Shown here piece by piece: positions 7,001-15,075 of a DNA stretch of 64,000 nucleotides. Location of the stretch: assembly GCF_026898135.2 (NCBI RefSeq), contig NZ_CP114035.2:3389501-3453500 (forward strand), in the 5' to 3' direction. The stretch comes from Pseudomonas fortuita (GTDB lineage: Bacteria; Pseudomonadota; Gammaproteobacteria; Pseudomonadales; Pseudomonadaceae). Below the pieces are notes generated by a model, which worked only from the letters and a program-made list of their open reading frames with translations, had not been told where the DNA came from and did not search any database. Every line of letters begins with the position of its first letter. Within the stretch, counting starts at the first letter, position 1. A program made the position numbers and the translations under genes.

Positions 7001-9923
7001 CGGGCGAAAGAATGCCGTCTTCATAGTTCCAGCCATTGGCCGAGCCGTCGGCAGCGGTCAGGTCCCACTTCGGCAAGTGGATGTGCTGGCCGATCACATC
7101 GGTCGGGGTGCGCACCTGGTAGTCGTCCATCTCGTAGATGTTCGGGATCAGGTTGGTGTGCTGGTACATGGTGCAGTCGAAGGTGTTCATGCGCATCACC
7201 AGTGGCTCTGGCGGGCGCTGCTTGGTGATCACTGGCCAGGCGTCTTCCCACAAGGCGATGATGCGAGCCTGCGGGAAGTGGTAGCCGACCTTGTTGTACA
7301 CCGCATCGAACTGGATGTTGGCACCTTTGTAGATACGTGGACGGTCGGCGGTAAAGGCGGAAGCGCCACGGAAGTTGACGCCGGTCAGGCTCTCGCCGCT
7401 AACGAACTCACCCGCACCGGAGGATTGAGTGAGGCGCTTGCCGCGGTCATCCATGCACGGTTCGTAGAACGGCGCGCCGGCAGTCGGCAAGGCGCCATTG
7501 GTGCGAAACGCCTTGGGCACCGGCTGGCTACCAGGGATCAGGGCATAGCTGGGGTGCTCGGCCATGGCGTGGAATTGCATGGCCGCCTGTTCGACATCGG
7601 TGCCCTCTTCTGGCAGGTAGATGGCTTTGGCCTTGTGCACGACCTTGGTGAAGTCCAGCTTGGTGGTGGTGGTTTGCGCTTCGCCACCGGCGGATACACC
7701 GTCCAGTGCATGGCGGCCAAGGCCGCCGTTCCAGCCATCGACCTGGTTCGCATCCAGGTTGGCCCACAGGGCTTTGCCGCTGTCTTTCAACTGCCGGGCC
7801 AGGGCTGGGTCGAGCATGTCCAGCGGCGGGGTCGGCGGGCGGTTGCCGACGCTGCTTTCAATGCCGCCGATCCAGAACGGGTAGCCTGGGTTTTTCAGGG
7901 TGCCGTCGGCGTTGCGGTTGGCCTCGGTACGGTCGACCAGCGCCAGCGAGCCCACAGCCTTGCGTACAGCCCCCTGGCTGGCGTGGTCGTCATCGCCCTC
8001 TTCTTCGGTGTCGTCATCCTCGGTGGCGGCAACCAGCGCTTCAGAGAGCTTCGGCACGACCACGACCTTGCCGGGCATCGGTGCCATGGCCTTGCCGGGC
8101 AACGGTACGATGGCCGGAATTGGCGTGCCGGCGATGATCTCGCCGTCTGGCAGCGCACGGGCCCCCACGGCCGGCTTGCCGCTGCGCAGGGCGAACGGCG
8201 TGCTGTGGAAGCCGTTCTCGCCCTGCCCGCTCACCTCAAGGCGGGTGCCCTCTTCGAACACGTCGTGTACGCGCCACATGGCCCACATGCCTTGGGCGAA
8301 GTGCGGGTAGAAGTGGCAATGGTAGATGGCATCACCGGCCACCCGGTTGCGGTTCCCCGATCCGCCATTGGCGATTTCGTAGGTGTAGCCGACGCCAGCG
8401 CCGATACCCTGGGCATCGATATAGTCGGAATTGTCGTCATTGGGGTTGAATAGCCACTGGTGGCCATGCAAGTGGAAGATGTGCTGTTCGTGGCCGTTGT
8501 GGGTGTTGCGGAACTTGGTGAAGTCACCGATATAGCTATGGTGCACGTTGGCCGGCTCTGAGGGATAAAGGGCCATGCTGGCCTTGACCCCGACAGCGCT
8601 GGCCGGGGGGACTTCACCCGGGCGGATGTGCTCCAGGCCGACGTTGGCCGGCACATCCACCAGGGTGCCGATGTCACCGACGGTGTGAGCGCTCAGGAAG
8701 AACTCTTCGTAAGCGCACGACAGGCAGTCGTGCATCGGGCCTACCCCCAGGCGGTTGGCAACCACTTCGGCACCCATGCCACCGGAACCGTAGTTGATCA
8801 TGAATGAATCGCGTGTCGGCTCCAGCACATGGCCCATCACCGGGTCAGCCCAGTAGCCGGGGAACGCCTGGGTACCGGCGACCTCGTCGGCGAACTGCGA
8901 GGCGAAATCACGGAACGCCTCCAGCCGGTTGGGCAACGCCGGGTTGCGCTTGCCGATGCTTTCCAGTGGGTAGGTCGACTTGGGGAAGCTGCCGTCAGGG
9001 TTGGGGCCCATGACGATGGCATCGGTTTCGCTGTTGATGATCTCGTTGCCATTAACCATGGCAATGATCGGTTTGCCAGCCTTGCCCTCGGTGATCCAAG
9101 GCTCTGCCTGGGGGTAGCGGGCTTCATAGTCGATCACTGGCTGGCCGGTGGCAGTGCGGCCGGTCGTGGCCAGGCGCATTTCTTCTTCGGTGAGGGTGTT
9201 GCGGTAGGTGCGGCCCAACTTGGGTACCACCACCACCTGACCGAACAGGCCATTGGCAACATTGCCTGCCGTGCCTTCGCCGCCGAACGTGGCCGCCTTG
9301 CTGGTAGCGGCAAATGCCCCTTCGCGCTCGGCATACAAGGTATAGCTGCGGGTGCTGCCGGGGCTGGCGAAGAAATTGCCGTTGCGCCCGGTATAGGCGG
9401 AGATGTCGGCGATACTGTTGACCGCCTGCATGCCGTTGACCTGGAAGCCGACCATGCGCTCGGCGACCTGTTCGTCGGCTACAACGCCTTCACCGCCTTG
9501 GTTTTCAACCTCCGGCCCCTCCTCCTCACCCTCGGGCTCTTCGGCCTCGATGCCGTGCTTGTTGGGGTTGGCCTGGTAAGCCAGCAGGTTGGTCAGGTTG
9601 ACTGTGAGGCAGTCACCGGCTGCTACCCGCAGCACAATCGGCCGCGGGCGCTTGTCGGGGCGCAGGGTGACCTTGCCCGGCACTGCGGCGCCACCCTTGC
9701 TGAGGGGGACCTGTTTGTCGTCCACCACATCTTCGCGCAGGGCGAACATCATGCCGTTGGCGTTTTGTGCGCCAAGGCGGTTGAACATCAGTGGCTGGTC
9801 CAGTGCCACCACGTTGGCGACCAAGGTGCGCTGGCACTGCACGGCCGCCTCGCTGGTCGCTTCCCAGCCTAACAGGGCCAGAACGAGTGATGACAGAAGG
9901 GGGCCTTTGCGTGGCGTCGACAT
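4077..9923 (-). CDS. mnxG: Giant multicopper oxidase, MnxG-type Mn(II) oxidase
   Basis: A 1948-residue secreted multicopper oxidase, far longer than laccases (about 500) and similar in size and motifs to MnxG of P. putida GB-1, which oxidises Mn(II) to Mn oxides. Copper-binding motifs include HIFHLHGHQW (about residue 480), HCHFYPHFAQGMW (about 535), QHIHLPKW (about 945), THDHLGPSTHQQLG (about 1045), TLHGVKW (about 1313) and LDGHLWPLH near the C-terminus, consistent with many cupredoxin domains. Two strongly acidic inserts lie at about 125-150 and 640-660. I place the start at the ATG at 9923, which has GGAGGT seven bases upstream, rather than at an in-frame codon at 9941; a signal peptide follows. 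It is first in an operon with two Sco chaperones. Mn oxidation is inferred by homology; ferroxidase activity is an alternative. Confidence 0.88.
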   Translation of the reverse strand: MSTPRKGPLLSSLVLALLGWEATSEAAVQCQRTLVANVVALDQPLMFNRLGAQNANGMMFALREDVVDDKQVPLSKGGAAVPGKVTLRPDKRPRPIVLRVAAGDCLTVNLTNLLAYQANPNKHGIEAEEPEGEEEGPEVENQGGEGVVADEQVAERMVGFQVNGMQAVNSIADISAYTGRNGNFFASPGSTRSYTLYAEREGAFAATSKAATFGGEGTAGNVANGLFGQVVVVPKLGRTYRNTLTEEEMRLATTGRTATGQPVIDYEARYPQAEPWITEGKAGKPIIAMVNGNEIINSETDAIVMGPNPDGSFPKSTYPLESIGKRNPALPNRLEAFRDFASQFADEVAGTQAFPGYWADPVMGHVLEPTRDSFMINYGSGGMGAEVVANRLGVGPMHDCLSCAYEEFFLSAHTVGDIGTLVDVPANVGLEHIRPGEVPPASAVGVKASMALYPSEPANVHHSYIGDFTKFRNTHNGHEQHIFHLHGHQWLFNPNDDNSDYIDAQGIGAGVGYTYEIANGGSGNRNRVAGDAIYHCHFYPHFAQGMWAMWRVHDVFEEGTRLEVSGQGENGFHSTPFALRSGKPAVGARALPDGEIIAGTPIPAIVPLPGKAMAPMPGKVVVVPKLSEALVAATEDDDTEEEGDDDHASQGAVRKAVGSLALVDRTEANRNADGTLKNPGYPFWIGGIESSVGNRPPTPPLDMLDPALARQLKDSGKALWANLDANQVDGWNGGLGRHALDGVSAGGEAQTTTTKLDFTKVVHKAKAIYLPEEGTDVEQAAMQFHAMAEHPSYALIPGSQPVPKAFRTNGALPTAGAPFYEPCMDDRGKRLTQSSGAGEFVSGESLTGVNFRGASAFTADRPRIYKGANIQFDAVYNKVGYHFPQARIIALWEDAWPVITKQRPPEPLVMRMNTFDCTMYQHTNLIPNIYEMDDYQVRTPTDVIGQHIHLPKWDLTAADGSANGWNYEDGILSPGSVVERVQAIRAYNGCTEGDSRDDTAACPKARQHPYFGRFGRADWLGARTAMQRWFADPLVNVHNIDRGLGTIFTHDHLGPSTHQQLGLYATVLAEPAGSTWYHAETGEQLYNPATRQDGGPTSWQAVIQTGDHDGDGKNDSYREFFLEYSDFQHAYEAGVYVGAGPDGVPSAQSYPATADSFRYAINPPVRGKASNLLEAIVEERGGINPGCPSRPCPQAISVDDPGMFVVNYRNEPLALRVFDPNKVGPDGKRGMQADGLAGDLSYAMQTRTDRAIPAMNLSPSAITSAVGPTGGTTLFPPHINKAGAEPGDPFTPLLRTYSGDNVRLRMHAGGHEEEHNVTLHGVKWLQNGTGFGNSSNSGWKSSQMIGISEQMGFMAPVSMISSSAATNGDYLYSLDAALEGYWNGIWGIMRNYTAQRPDLFPLPNNPQPVAMRNTVNFDGICPKTTANPNGIGTRTTVKRNYEIVAALANDILENRNGVSINDVEGIGQHVGGALKANGGTLVFNSRRTAIPLVSGIDPEDGEPFTIGGHSAPLHDPTAILYVRKADLDATTGKLKAGVPVEPLVLRANAGDCISITLENRLPLVMPDLPSTAVMHNVVKRDRFDSEGATAFANNLMRPSSHVGLHAQLLAYDITKSDGANIGLNPVQTVPPRAGTSGAYPTKVYQYYAGHLEREGKPVSQLGRTVDNINTTAIEFGGLNLTPSDFIKQPQKGLVGAMSILPQTATWTEDAASRAQATVKVSGQPDYRDFVTVWQRALNMRWADGRPVEGINTEGNGAAGDPQDNGNMAVNYKTEPLWLRFGMAPDSPFGRANGLGFGDVPNAHMAYANALVGGDPQTPVLYAKPGQPVRNHIVMPSGGSRGMVYQLDGHLWPLHNYQAEKSDLDGYPMSLPGIGSVRFGYNPMAMYIGAQESVLPAAHFSFMLPSAGGANAVAGDYLFRDYAAYGNLSGLWGILRVTNEAPPATAPAQ

Positions 9924-9962
9924 GCTACACCTCCGGGGCACGGGAACTCTGTGGAGGGGTGG

Positions 9963-9978
9963 AGCAAGGTGTATGCCA
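9963..9978 (-). promoter_or_regulatory. Sigma-54 (-24/-12) promoter of the mnxG operon
   Basis: Read on the minus strand this is TGGCATACACCTTGCT, which fits TGGCAC-N5-TTGC with GG and GC exactly ten bases apart. Transcription would start near 9952, leaving a leader of about 30 bases that contains the GGAGGT ribosome site of mnxG. Known control of mnxG in P. putida GB-1 by a sigma-54-dependent response regulator (MnxR) agrees with this. Confidence 0.8.
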
Positions 9979-10029
9979 GAAGGATATTTTTATTATTTAT
10001 CAGTGGTTTGCACGATCAATCGAAACAAA

Positions 10030-10072
10030 TTGGGGAGGATCCCCCGGCGGTTTTCCCCGATTTGGGGGCAAC
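10030..10072. promoter_or_regulatory. Candidate enhancer site upstream of the mnxG promoter
   Basis: Two G/C-run dyads, GGGGAGGATCCCCC and CCCCGATTTGGGG, lie about 80-120 bases upstream of the predicted start. That is the usual place for a sigma-54 activator. An AT-rich stretch that could bind IHF lies between them and the promoter (9983-10000). Assignment to MnxR is inference. Confidence 0.45.
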
Positions 10073-10102
10073 GGGTTGCATGACTTGAAGGCGATGCAAT
10101 CA

Positions 10103-10189
10103 CTGTGGGAGCGGCCATGGCCACGAACACCGGCGAAGCCGGTGCCATGCACCGAGTCGCCTGCTTCGCGGGCACGCCCGCTCCCACAG
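10103..10189. repeat. REP inverted pair
   Basis: Opposed REP half-elements flank a central CACCGGCGAAGCCGGTG hairpin. The pair sits between the mnxG promoter region and the 3' end of madM. Confidence 0.85.
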
Positions 10190-10206
10190 AAAGGAAGGGT
10201 ACGACG

Positions 10207-10971
10207 TCAGCCGACCAGACCACGTACGCAGAAATACAGAATCGACGGCCCCATCAGGCACCCCAACCCGGTATGGAAGGTGGCGGTCAATGCGCCATAC
10301 GGCACCAGCCGCCGGTCCGTCGCCGCCAGCCCGGCCGTCACCCCCGACACGGTTCCGGCCAACCCGCCGAACACCATCGCCGAGCGCGGGTTGTCGAGCG
10401 CCAGCAGGCGCGCCGACACCGGGGTGAACACCATCACCAGGATCGCCTTGATCAGCCCGGTGGCAATCGACAAAGCCATCACGTCCGAGCTGGCACCCAG
10501 CGCCGCCCCGGTCACCGGGCCGACGATATAGGTCACGGCACCTGCGCCGATGGTGGTCATGCTCACCGCATCGCGGTAGCCGAAGGCGTAGGCGACTGCC
10601 GCGCCAACAATGAATGGCAGCACCGTGCCCAGCAGCAGCGCCACCAAGCCAATCATCCCGGCTTTGCGCGCTTCGGTGGCCTGCACCTCGAAGGCCGTCG
10701 CAACAATGGCGAAGTCACGCAGCATGGCCCCGCCCATCAGGCCGATGCCGGAGAACAGCGCCATGTCGGCCAGGCCTTTTTGCCCGCCCGTCACGGTGCC
10801 ACCGACCCAGGCCAGCACCAGGCCGATGACGATGGCGATAGCCGAGCCGTGCACCCGGCCGAAGGTGAGGTATTTCGACAGCACAACCGACAACCACATG
10901 ATTGCGCCCACCGCAGCAAAGGCGGTGACCAGGCCGTTGTGTTCCAAGGCATTTTCAATAATCGGCCACAT
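10207..10971 (-). CDS. madM: Malonate transporter subunit MadM
   Basis: A 254-residue, very hydrophobic protein with several membrane segments and glycine-rich stretches such as SGIGLMGGAMLRD and IGAGAVTYIVGPVTG, matching MadM. With MadL it imports malonate across the inner membrane with sodium or protons. I use the ATG at 10971, which has AGGAGG nine bases upstream, not the in-frame TTG at 10977, which lies too close to that site. It follows madL with a gap of two bases and ends the malonate operon. Confidence 0.93.
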   Translation of the reverse strand: MWPIIENALEHNGLVTAFAAVGAIMWLSVVLSKYLTFGRVHGSAIAIVIGLVLAWVGGTVTGGQKGLADMALFSGIGLMGGAMLRDFAIVATAFEVQATEARKAGMIGLVALLLGTVLPFIVGAAVAYAFGYRDAVSMTTIGAGAVTYIVGPVTGAALGASSDVMALSIATGLIKAILVMVFTPVSARLLALDNPRSAMVFGGLAGTVSGVTAGLAATDRRLVPYGALTATFHTGLGCLMGPSILYFCVRGLVG

Positions 10972-10973
10972 GT

Positions 10974-11396
10974 TCAACGACCTCCTGCAGGGGTAACCTG
11001 CGCGCGGGTTTCAGGGGCGGGTTCAAGCGCGGGCAAAGGCTCGCCGCGGTGGCTGCGGCTGATCAAGGCGATGGTCGCGCCGCACACCAGCACCGCGCCC
11101 ACTGCCGCCAGCAGCGCCACCGGCCCGCCGTGCAGGGCGGTGACCACGTTCTGCTGGGCCGCCATGGCCACCACTACCGGGATGTACATGGCACCCCAGA
11201 AGCCGACACCGAACTCGCATTCCTTGCTCATGCCGCCATTGCGGTGCATGTACAGCCGCGCGCAGATCAGCAGGATCATGGCGATGCCCACCCCGCCCAC
11301 ATTGGATTTGACGCCCAGCAGCACGCCCAGGAAGTCGCCGACAATGACGCCAGCAAGCGTGCAGACCGCCAGCAGTGCCACACCATAGATGATCAT
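10974..11396 (-). CDS. madL: Malonate transporter subunit MadL
   Basis: A 140-residue membrane protein starting MIIYGVALLAVCTLAG, matching the usual MadL length and N-terminus. It has about four hydrophobic segments and the conserved region SKECEFGVGFWGAMYIP. The ATG at 11396 has TGAGGA upstream, so the longer reading that starts at 11450 is not used. It pairs with MadM as a two-component malonate importer. A REP pair separates it from mdcH, but the direction and function suggest one transcription unit. Confidence 0.92.
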   Translation of the reverse strand: MIIYGVALLAVCTLAGVIVGDFLGVLLGVKSNVGGVGIAMILLICARLYMHRNGGMSKECEFGVGFWGAMYIPVVVAMAAQQNVVTALHGGPVALLAAVGAVLVCGATIALISRSHRGEPLPALEPAPETRAQVTPAGGR

Positions 11397-11476
11397 TATT
11401 GTTGTCCTCAGGTTGTGTCGAAGTTGCTTGTTGTTGTTCTTCGTAAACACACACTTATGCGGCGTTCGCGGTCTTT

Positions 11477-11593
11477 GTGGGAGCGGCCTTGTGTCGCGAC
11501 AGGGGTGCGCAGCGCCCCCAGGGATCTTCGCTTCACTTCAGAATTGCCGGGGCCGCTCTGCGGCCCAATCGCGACGCAAGGCCGCTCCCACAG
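11477..11593. repeat. REP inverted pair between mdcH and madL
   Basis: Two opposed REP elements (GTGGGAGCGGCCTTG and CAAGGCCGCTCCCAC) lie 85 bases apart in the gap between the enzyme genes and the transporter genes. Such pairs can stabilise upstream mRNA or bind gyrase or IHF, and here they could set different expression for the mdc and mad parts. Confidence 0.85.
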
Positions 11594-11612
11594 GGATTGC
11601 GTTAGCCAGCCA

Positions 11613-12533
11613 TCATCGCCGGTCAGCCACCTCCTGGCGCAGCAGCGCATCCAGGGTGTCCCAACGGGTGCCTTCCACGGCCACTACCCTGCCCTGTTCG
11701 AACACGGCCCGGGCCAGCCCGCTCAGCACGCTGCCGGGCGGTATTTCCAGGTGCAGTCGCACGCCACGCTCAAAGGCGTTGCGCAACGTGGCACGCCAGT
11801 CGACCACCCTTGCCATGTTGCCCGCCAGGTCGTCGCGCAGGCGCTGCGGGTCGAACACCGGGCGCGCGCTGCTGCCGCTGAGGTAGGTGATGCGTGGGCG
11901 GTGCAACTCGACCGAGGCGAAGGCACTGGCCAGTTCCGCTGCCGGGCCATCAAGCAGCGGGCAATGCGAAGGCACGCTGACCGCAAGGCGCCGGGCGACG
12001 CCTTGGCCAAGACGACGCGCACGGGCTGCGACCGCAGCCATCGCCGAATCGCTACCGGCGATGACAATCTGGTTTTCACTGTTGAGGTTTGCGACATGCA
12101 CCTCACCGCCGGCATCCACCAGCAAACGCTCGACAGTGGCCAAGTCCATGCCATTGAGTGCAGTCATGCCGTAGCCTTGCGGATAGGCACACTGCATCAA
12201 CCGGCCACGCAGGGCGACCAGGCGCACGGCATCGGCAAAACCCAGGGCGCCCGCCGTGACAGCTGCGGGATAAGCGCCAATCGACAAGCCCGCCACATAA
12301 TCCGGCGCAGGGCTGCGCTGCATCAGCCAACGTGCCCAGGCCACGCCACTCAGCAGCAGGCACAGCTGAACCGCCCGGGTAGACTGCAGCGCTTGCGGGC
12401 TGTCCAGCGCCTGCGCAGCTTCGCCAAGGGTATCGCTGGCCTCCTCCAGCAGCTGCCCGGCGCCCTCTGGCAGATGCTGCAGCATCCCCACCTGCTGAGC
12501 CCCCTGGCCAGGGAAGGCGAACAGGCTGCTCAT
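11613..12533 (-). CDS. mdcH: Malonate decarboxylase malonyl transacylase MdcH
   Basis: A 306-residue FabD-like transacylase that moves malonyl from malonyl-CoA to the acyl carrier MdcC to prime the decarboxylase. It shows FPGQGAQQVGM at the N-terminus, the nucleophile elbow GLSIGAYPA (S84) and a likely catalytic histidine in VPSHCPLL. The ATG at 12533 overlaps the mdcG stop as ATGA. It is the last enzyme gene of the mdc cluster. Confidence 0.95.
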   Translation of the reverse strand: MSSLFAFPGQGAQQVGMLQHLPEGAGQLLEEASDTLGEAAQALDSPQALQSTRAVQLCLLLSGVAWARWLMQRSPAPDYVAGLSIGAYPAAVTAGALGFADAVRLVALRGRLMQCAYPQGYGMTALNGMDLATVERLLVDAGGEVHVANLNSENQIVIAGSDSAMAAVAARARRLGQGVARRLAVSVPSHCPLLDGPAAELASAFASVELHRPRITYLSGSSARPVFDPQRLRDDLAGNMARVVDWRATLRNAFERGVRLHLEIPPGSVLSGLARAVFEQGRVVAVEGTRWDTLDALLRQEVADRR

Positions 12534-13144
12534 GCGGCACGCTCCATCACTGCCCAAGGCTCGCTGACCAAGCGCGGGCCATGCGGCGACTTGAGCAGCA
12601 CGCGGCGGGCAAAACCGGCCCATTCGCGCAAGGCAATGGCGCCTGCCGGGGTTTCCAGTTGCACATCGATACGGCACGGCGCGCAGTCGAGGATATCCTG
12701 CAGCTCCCGCGCCTGAGCGCGGGCCAGTGGTTGCGGGGTACGCAGCAGCAGGTCCAGGTCACTGTCGGCGTGTACCACTTCAACGCCGGTCGCAATCTGA
12801 TACCCCACCCCGCCCGTCGGCCCCCATTCCAGGCCGCTGGCCTGCAATACCGGGGCGACCGAGGCCAGTGCCTGTAGCGCAGGCCATGGGCTTTGTACGT
12901 TCACACGCAGCACTTCGGGGCCTTGCCGACGCTGGATATCGGCCAGGCGCATCAACACACCCAACCGCTGTGCCCGGCCCACACCACGCACCCCAACCGC
13001 CACCCAGCCATCCTCACAGGTGGCGCGGCGCACCACCACCGGCCGGCCGCTTGCCAGCACGTCCTGCGCCCACTGCGGCGCATCGGCGGGCAAGCCCGAC
13101 ACGGGCATCCCCCACAGCAGGTCGTGCGGCCTTGGCGCGCTCAT
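12530..13144 (-). CDS. mdcG: Phosphoribosyl-dephospho-CoA transferase MdcG
   Basis: A 204-residue nucleotidyltransferase that attaches the 2'-(5''-phosphoribosyl)-3'-dephospho-CoA prosthetic group to a serine of MdcC. The acidic motif HADSDLDLLLRT near residue 130 is the expected metal and nucleotide site. The start is the ATG at 13144 (MSAPRPHDLLW); the longer open frame upstream overlaps mdcE and has no support. It sits one base after the mdcE stop and overlaps mdcH. Confidence 0.94.
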   Translation of the reverse strand: MSAPRPHDLLWGMPVSGLPADAPQWAQDVLASGRPVVVRRATCEDGWVAVGVRGVGRAQRLGVLMRLADIQRRQGPEVLRVNVQSPWPALQALASVAPVLQASGLEWGPTGGVGYQIATGVEVVHADSDLDLLLRTPQPLARAQARELQDILDCAPCRIDVQLETPAGAIALREWAGFARRVLLKSPHGPRLVSEPWAVMERAA

Positions 13145-13145
13145 C

Positions 13146-13937
13146 TCAAGCGCCCTGCCACTGGCGGCGCAGCTGTTCGCGTACCAGGCGCGAAGCGCTG
13201 CGGTTTTCCCCCGCCAGCCGTGACGACAGGTCGGTCGAGCTGCCAATATCGTGCACCGCCTCTGCCAGGCAGGCACGCACCTGGGCAATGTCGGCGCGGC
13301 TCGGTGCCTCGGCGTTGTCCACTGTCAGGCGGCGCCACAGCAGGCCCAGCGAGGCGTAGCTGGCCAGGTCGTAGGCCATGGGGGGCACTTCGGCGGCCAG
13401 AGCCTCAAGTTGCTCGACGCTTCGCAGGGTAATCCGCGCCGCAGCCGCCTTGCCCATGGCATGCACCATGACCCCGGCATCGTCCAGGGCGATCAGGCGC
13501 TGGGCTTGGTAACCGTGGGCAAGAAAGGCACCGGACATGGCCTTGCCGACCAGCAGACCGATTACCGGGTGCCCGGCCAACCGCGCCTGGGCGTAGGCCT
13601 GCACGGCCCCGGCCAGTGCCTGGTGAATGCCCAACGCCTCCTCGCGGCGGCCGTAGGCCTGGCTGAGCACGTCGACCACCGCGACAATGGCCCGCTTCTG
13701 GCCATTGCGGTCAGCTTCCACCGCCTCGCTCACCGCCTTGGCCAGGCCCCAACCTTCCAGCAGGCCGACCTCGCCCGAGCGGGCACGGGGGAATGGGTTG
13801 TCGGCATCGGGTACCACGGCGATGAAGCGCGCCAGGCGGTTGTCCAGTTCGCCGTCGATCACCCGCAGCGACGCAGGGTAGCCCGGCAAGGCTTGCCCGC
13901 CGGCCAGGCCCGGCAGCCAGTTCAAGGCACGGTTCAT
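13146..13937 (-). CDS. mdcE: Malonate decarboxylase gamma subunit MdcE
   Basis: A 263-residue crotonase/carboxyltransferase-fold protein that, with MdcD, decarboxylates malonyl-S-ACP to acetyl-S-ACP. Conserved-looking stretches include RSGEVGLLEGWG, VDVLSQAYGRREE and GKAMSGAFLAHGYQAQ. Its ATG overlaps the mdcD stop (ATGA), so equal production of the two subunits is likely. It is intact and of normal length. Confidence 0.94.
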   Translation of the reverse strand: MNRALNWLPGLAGGQALPGYPASLRVIDGELDNRLARFIAVVPDADNPFPRARSGEVGLLEGWGLAKAVSEAVEADRNGQKRAIVAVVDVLSQAYGRREEALGIHQALAGAVQAYAQARLAGHPVIGLLVGKAMSGAFLAHGYQAQRLIALDDAGVMVHAMGKAAAARITLRSVEQLEALAAEVPPMAYDLASYASLGLLWRRLTVDNAEAPSRADIAQVRACLAEAVHDIGSSTDLSSRLAGENRSASRLVREQLRRQWQGA

Positions 13938-14782
13938 TGGGCTTCTCCTTGATAAAGGGCGCGCACGGCGGCGGCATCCAGTTGTGGGCAGTTTTCGCCC
14001 AGCCGGGCCAGCCGGTCGAGGAACCAGGCGTGCTGGCTGGCGCGGTCTTTGGAGGGTGCATCGAGCAGTTGCAACAAGCGATCGCGCAGTGCATCGATAT
14101 CATCGGCCACATAGCCGTCCACCAACCCGCTGGCGTAGCGTTGCTCGCCACCCGTCAGGCTCCAGATGAAGGGGCGGTCCTTGGCATCGTATTCGCCGAT
14201 GCCGGCTTCCTGCTCGATCACCTGCGGGCCGTTGAGGCCCAGGCGCGCTTCGCGGGTCACCAGCAGGTGGCTGCACAGGCCTGCGGCGATGGACATGCCG
14301 CCAAAGCAACCTACCGAACCTGCAATCAGGCCGATCACCGGCTGCAAGGCCCGCAGCTCGACAATCGCCGCCTGGATCTCGGCAATCGCCGCCAGGCCCA
14401 GGTTGGCCTCTTGCAGGCGAACGCCACCGGTTTCCAGCAGCAACACAGCGCAGGTGGGAGTACCGTTGCGAGTGTCTTCGATGGCCAGCTCCAAGGCGCC
14501 GGCGATTTTTGCACCACCCACCTCGCCCATGCTGCCCCCCTGGAAGCCACCTTCAATGGCAGCGACTACGGCATGGCGCCCGTTCAGCCGGCCTTTGGCG
14601 ATAACCACGCCATCATCGGCCTGAGGCACGATGCCCTGTCGCGGCAGCCACGGCGACATCAGCCGATCGAACGGACCCAGCAGTTCACGGAAGCTGCCCG
14701 GGTCGAGCACGGCGCGGGCGCGCTGTCGGGCGCCCAGTTCGACAAAGCTGCGGCTGCGCAGCAAACGTTCGGTGTCAGTCAT
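13934..14782 (-). CDS. mdcD: Malonate decarboxylase beta subunit MdcD
   Basis: A 282-residue carboxyltransferase-type subunit with oxyanion-hole regions GGFQGGSMGEVGGAKIAGAL and GSVGCFGGMSIAAGL. It works as a heterodimer with MdcE in the decarboxylation step. The start is the ATG at 14782 with AGGAGA upstream; the reading that begins at 14809 lies inside mdcC. It overlaps mdcC by eight bases. Confidence 0.94.
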   Translation of the reverse strand: MTDTERLLRSRSFVELGARQRARAVLDPGSFRELLGPFDRLMSPWLPRQGIVPQADDGVVIAKGRLNGRHAVVAAIEGGFQGGSMGEVGGAKIAGALELAIEDTRNGTPTCAVLLLETGGVRLQEANLGLAAIAEIQAAIVELRALQPVIGLIAGSVGCFGGMSIAAGLCSHLLVTREARLGLNGPQVIEQEAGIGEYDAKDRPFIWSLTGGEQRYASGLVDGYVADDIDALRDRLLQLLDAPSKDRASQHAWFLDRLARLGENCPQLDAAAVRALYQGEAQ

Positions 14783-15074
14783 GGGCAATCTCCTCGAAGC
14801 CTTGCTCAAGGCGCAAGCGCACCACGCCTGGCGTGGCGCCGAAATCGTGGATGTCGATGTTCACGGCCGGCCAGGTACGGCCCTCGAACAGGCGCTGGAG
14901 CAGTTGCGCCCAGCGGGCGCCGCTGCCGTTGACCGAGGTCATCACCTGGATGTGCAGGCTGCCGGCAGTGCCGGGCTCGATCAGCACCTCGAGGTCGCCG
15001 GAGCTGACGCAGCCCACCAGCGTGCGGCCACGGCCAGGTTCGGCGGCGGGGAATTGAAAATTCAGGGTTTCCAT
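14775..15074 (-). CDS. mdcC: Malonate decarboxylase acyl carrier protein MdcC
   Basis: A 99-residue delta subunit that carries the unusual dephospho-CoA arm on a serine. The attachment motif is CVSSGDLEV (Ser24/Ser25). It swaps acetyl for malonyl in each turnover. It lies one base after the mdcB stop and overlaps mdcD. Family and size match well. Confidence 0.94.
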   Translation of the reverse strand: METLNFQFPAAEPGRGRTLVGCVSSGDLEVLIEPGTAGSLHIQVMTSVNGSGARWAQLLQRLFEGRTWPAVNIDIHDFGATPGVVRLRLEQGFEEIAHD

Positions 15075-15075
15075 T

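Noticed and set aside
6690..8453. 587-codon open frame on the plus strand
   Set aside because: It is antisense to mnxG, whose copper motifs make the minus strand clearly coding.
10030..10072. Rho-independent terminator for madM read-through
   Set aside because: The G/C dyads are not followed by a T-run on either strand and are better placed as an activator site.
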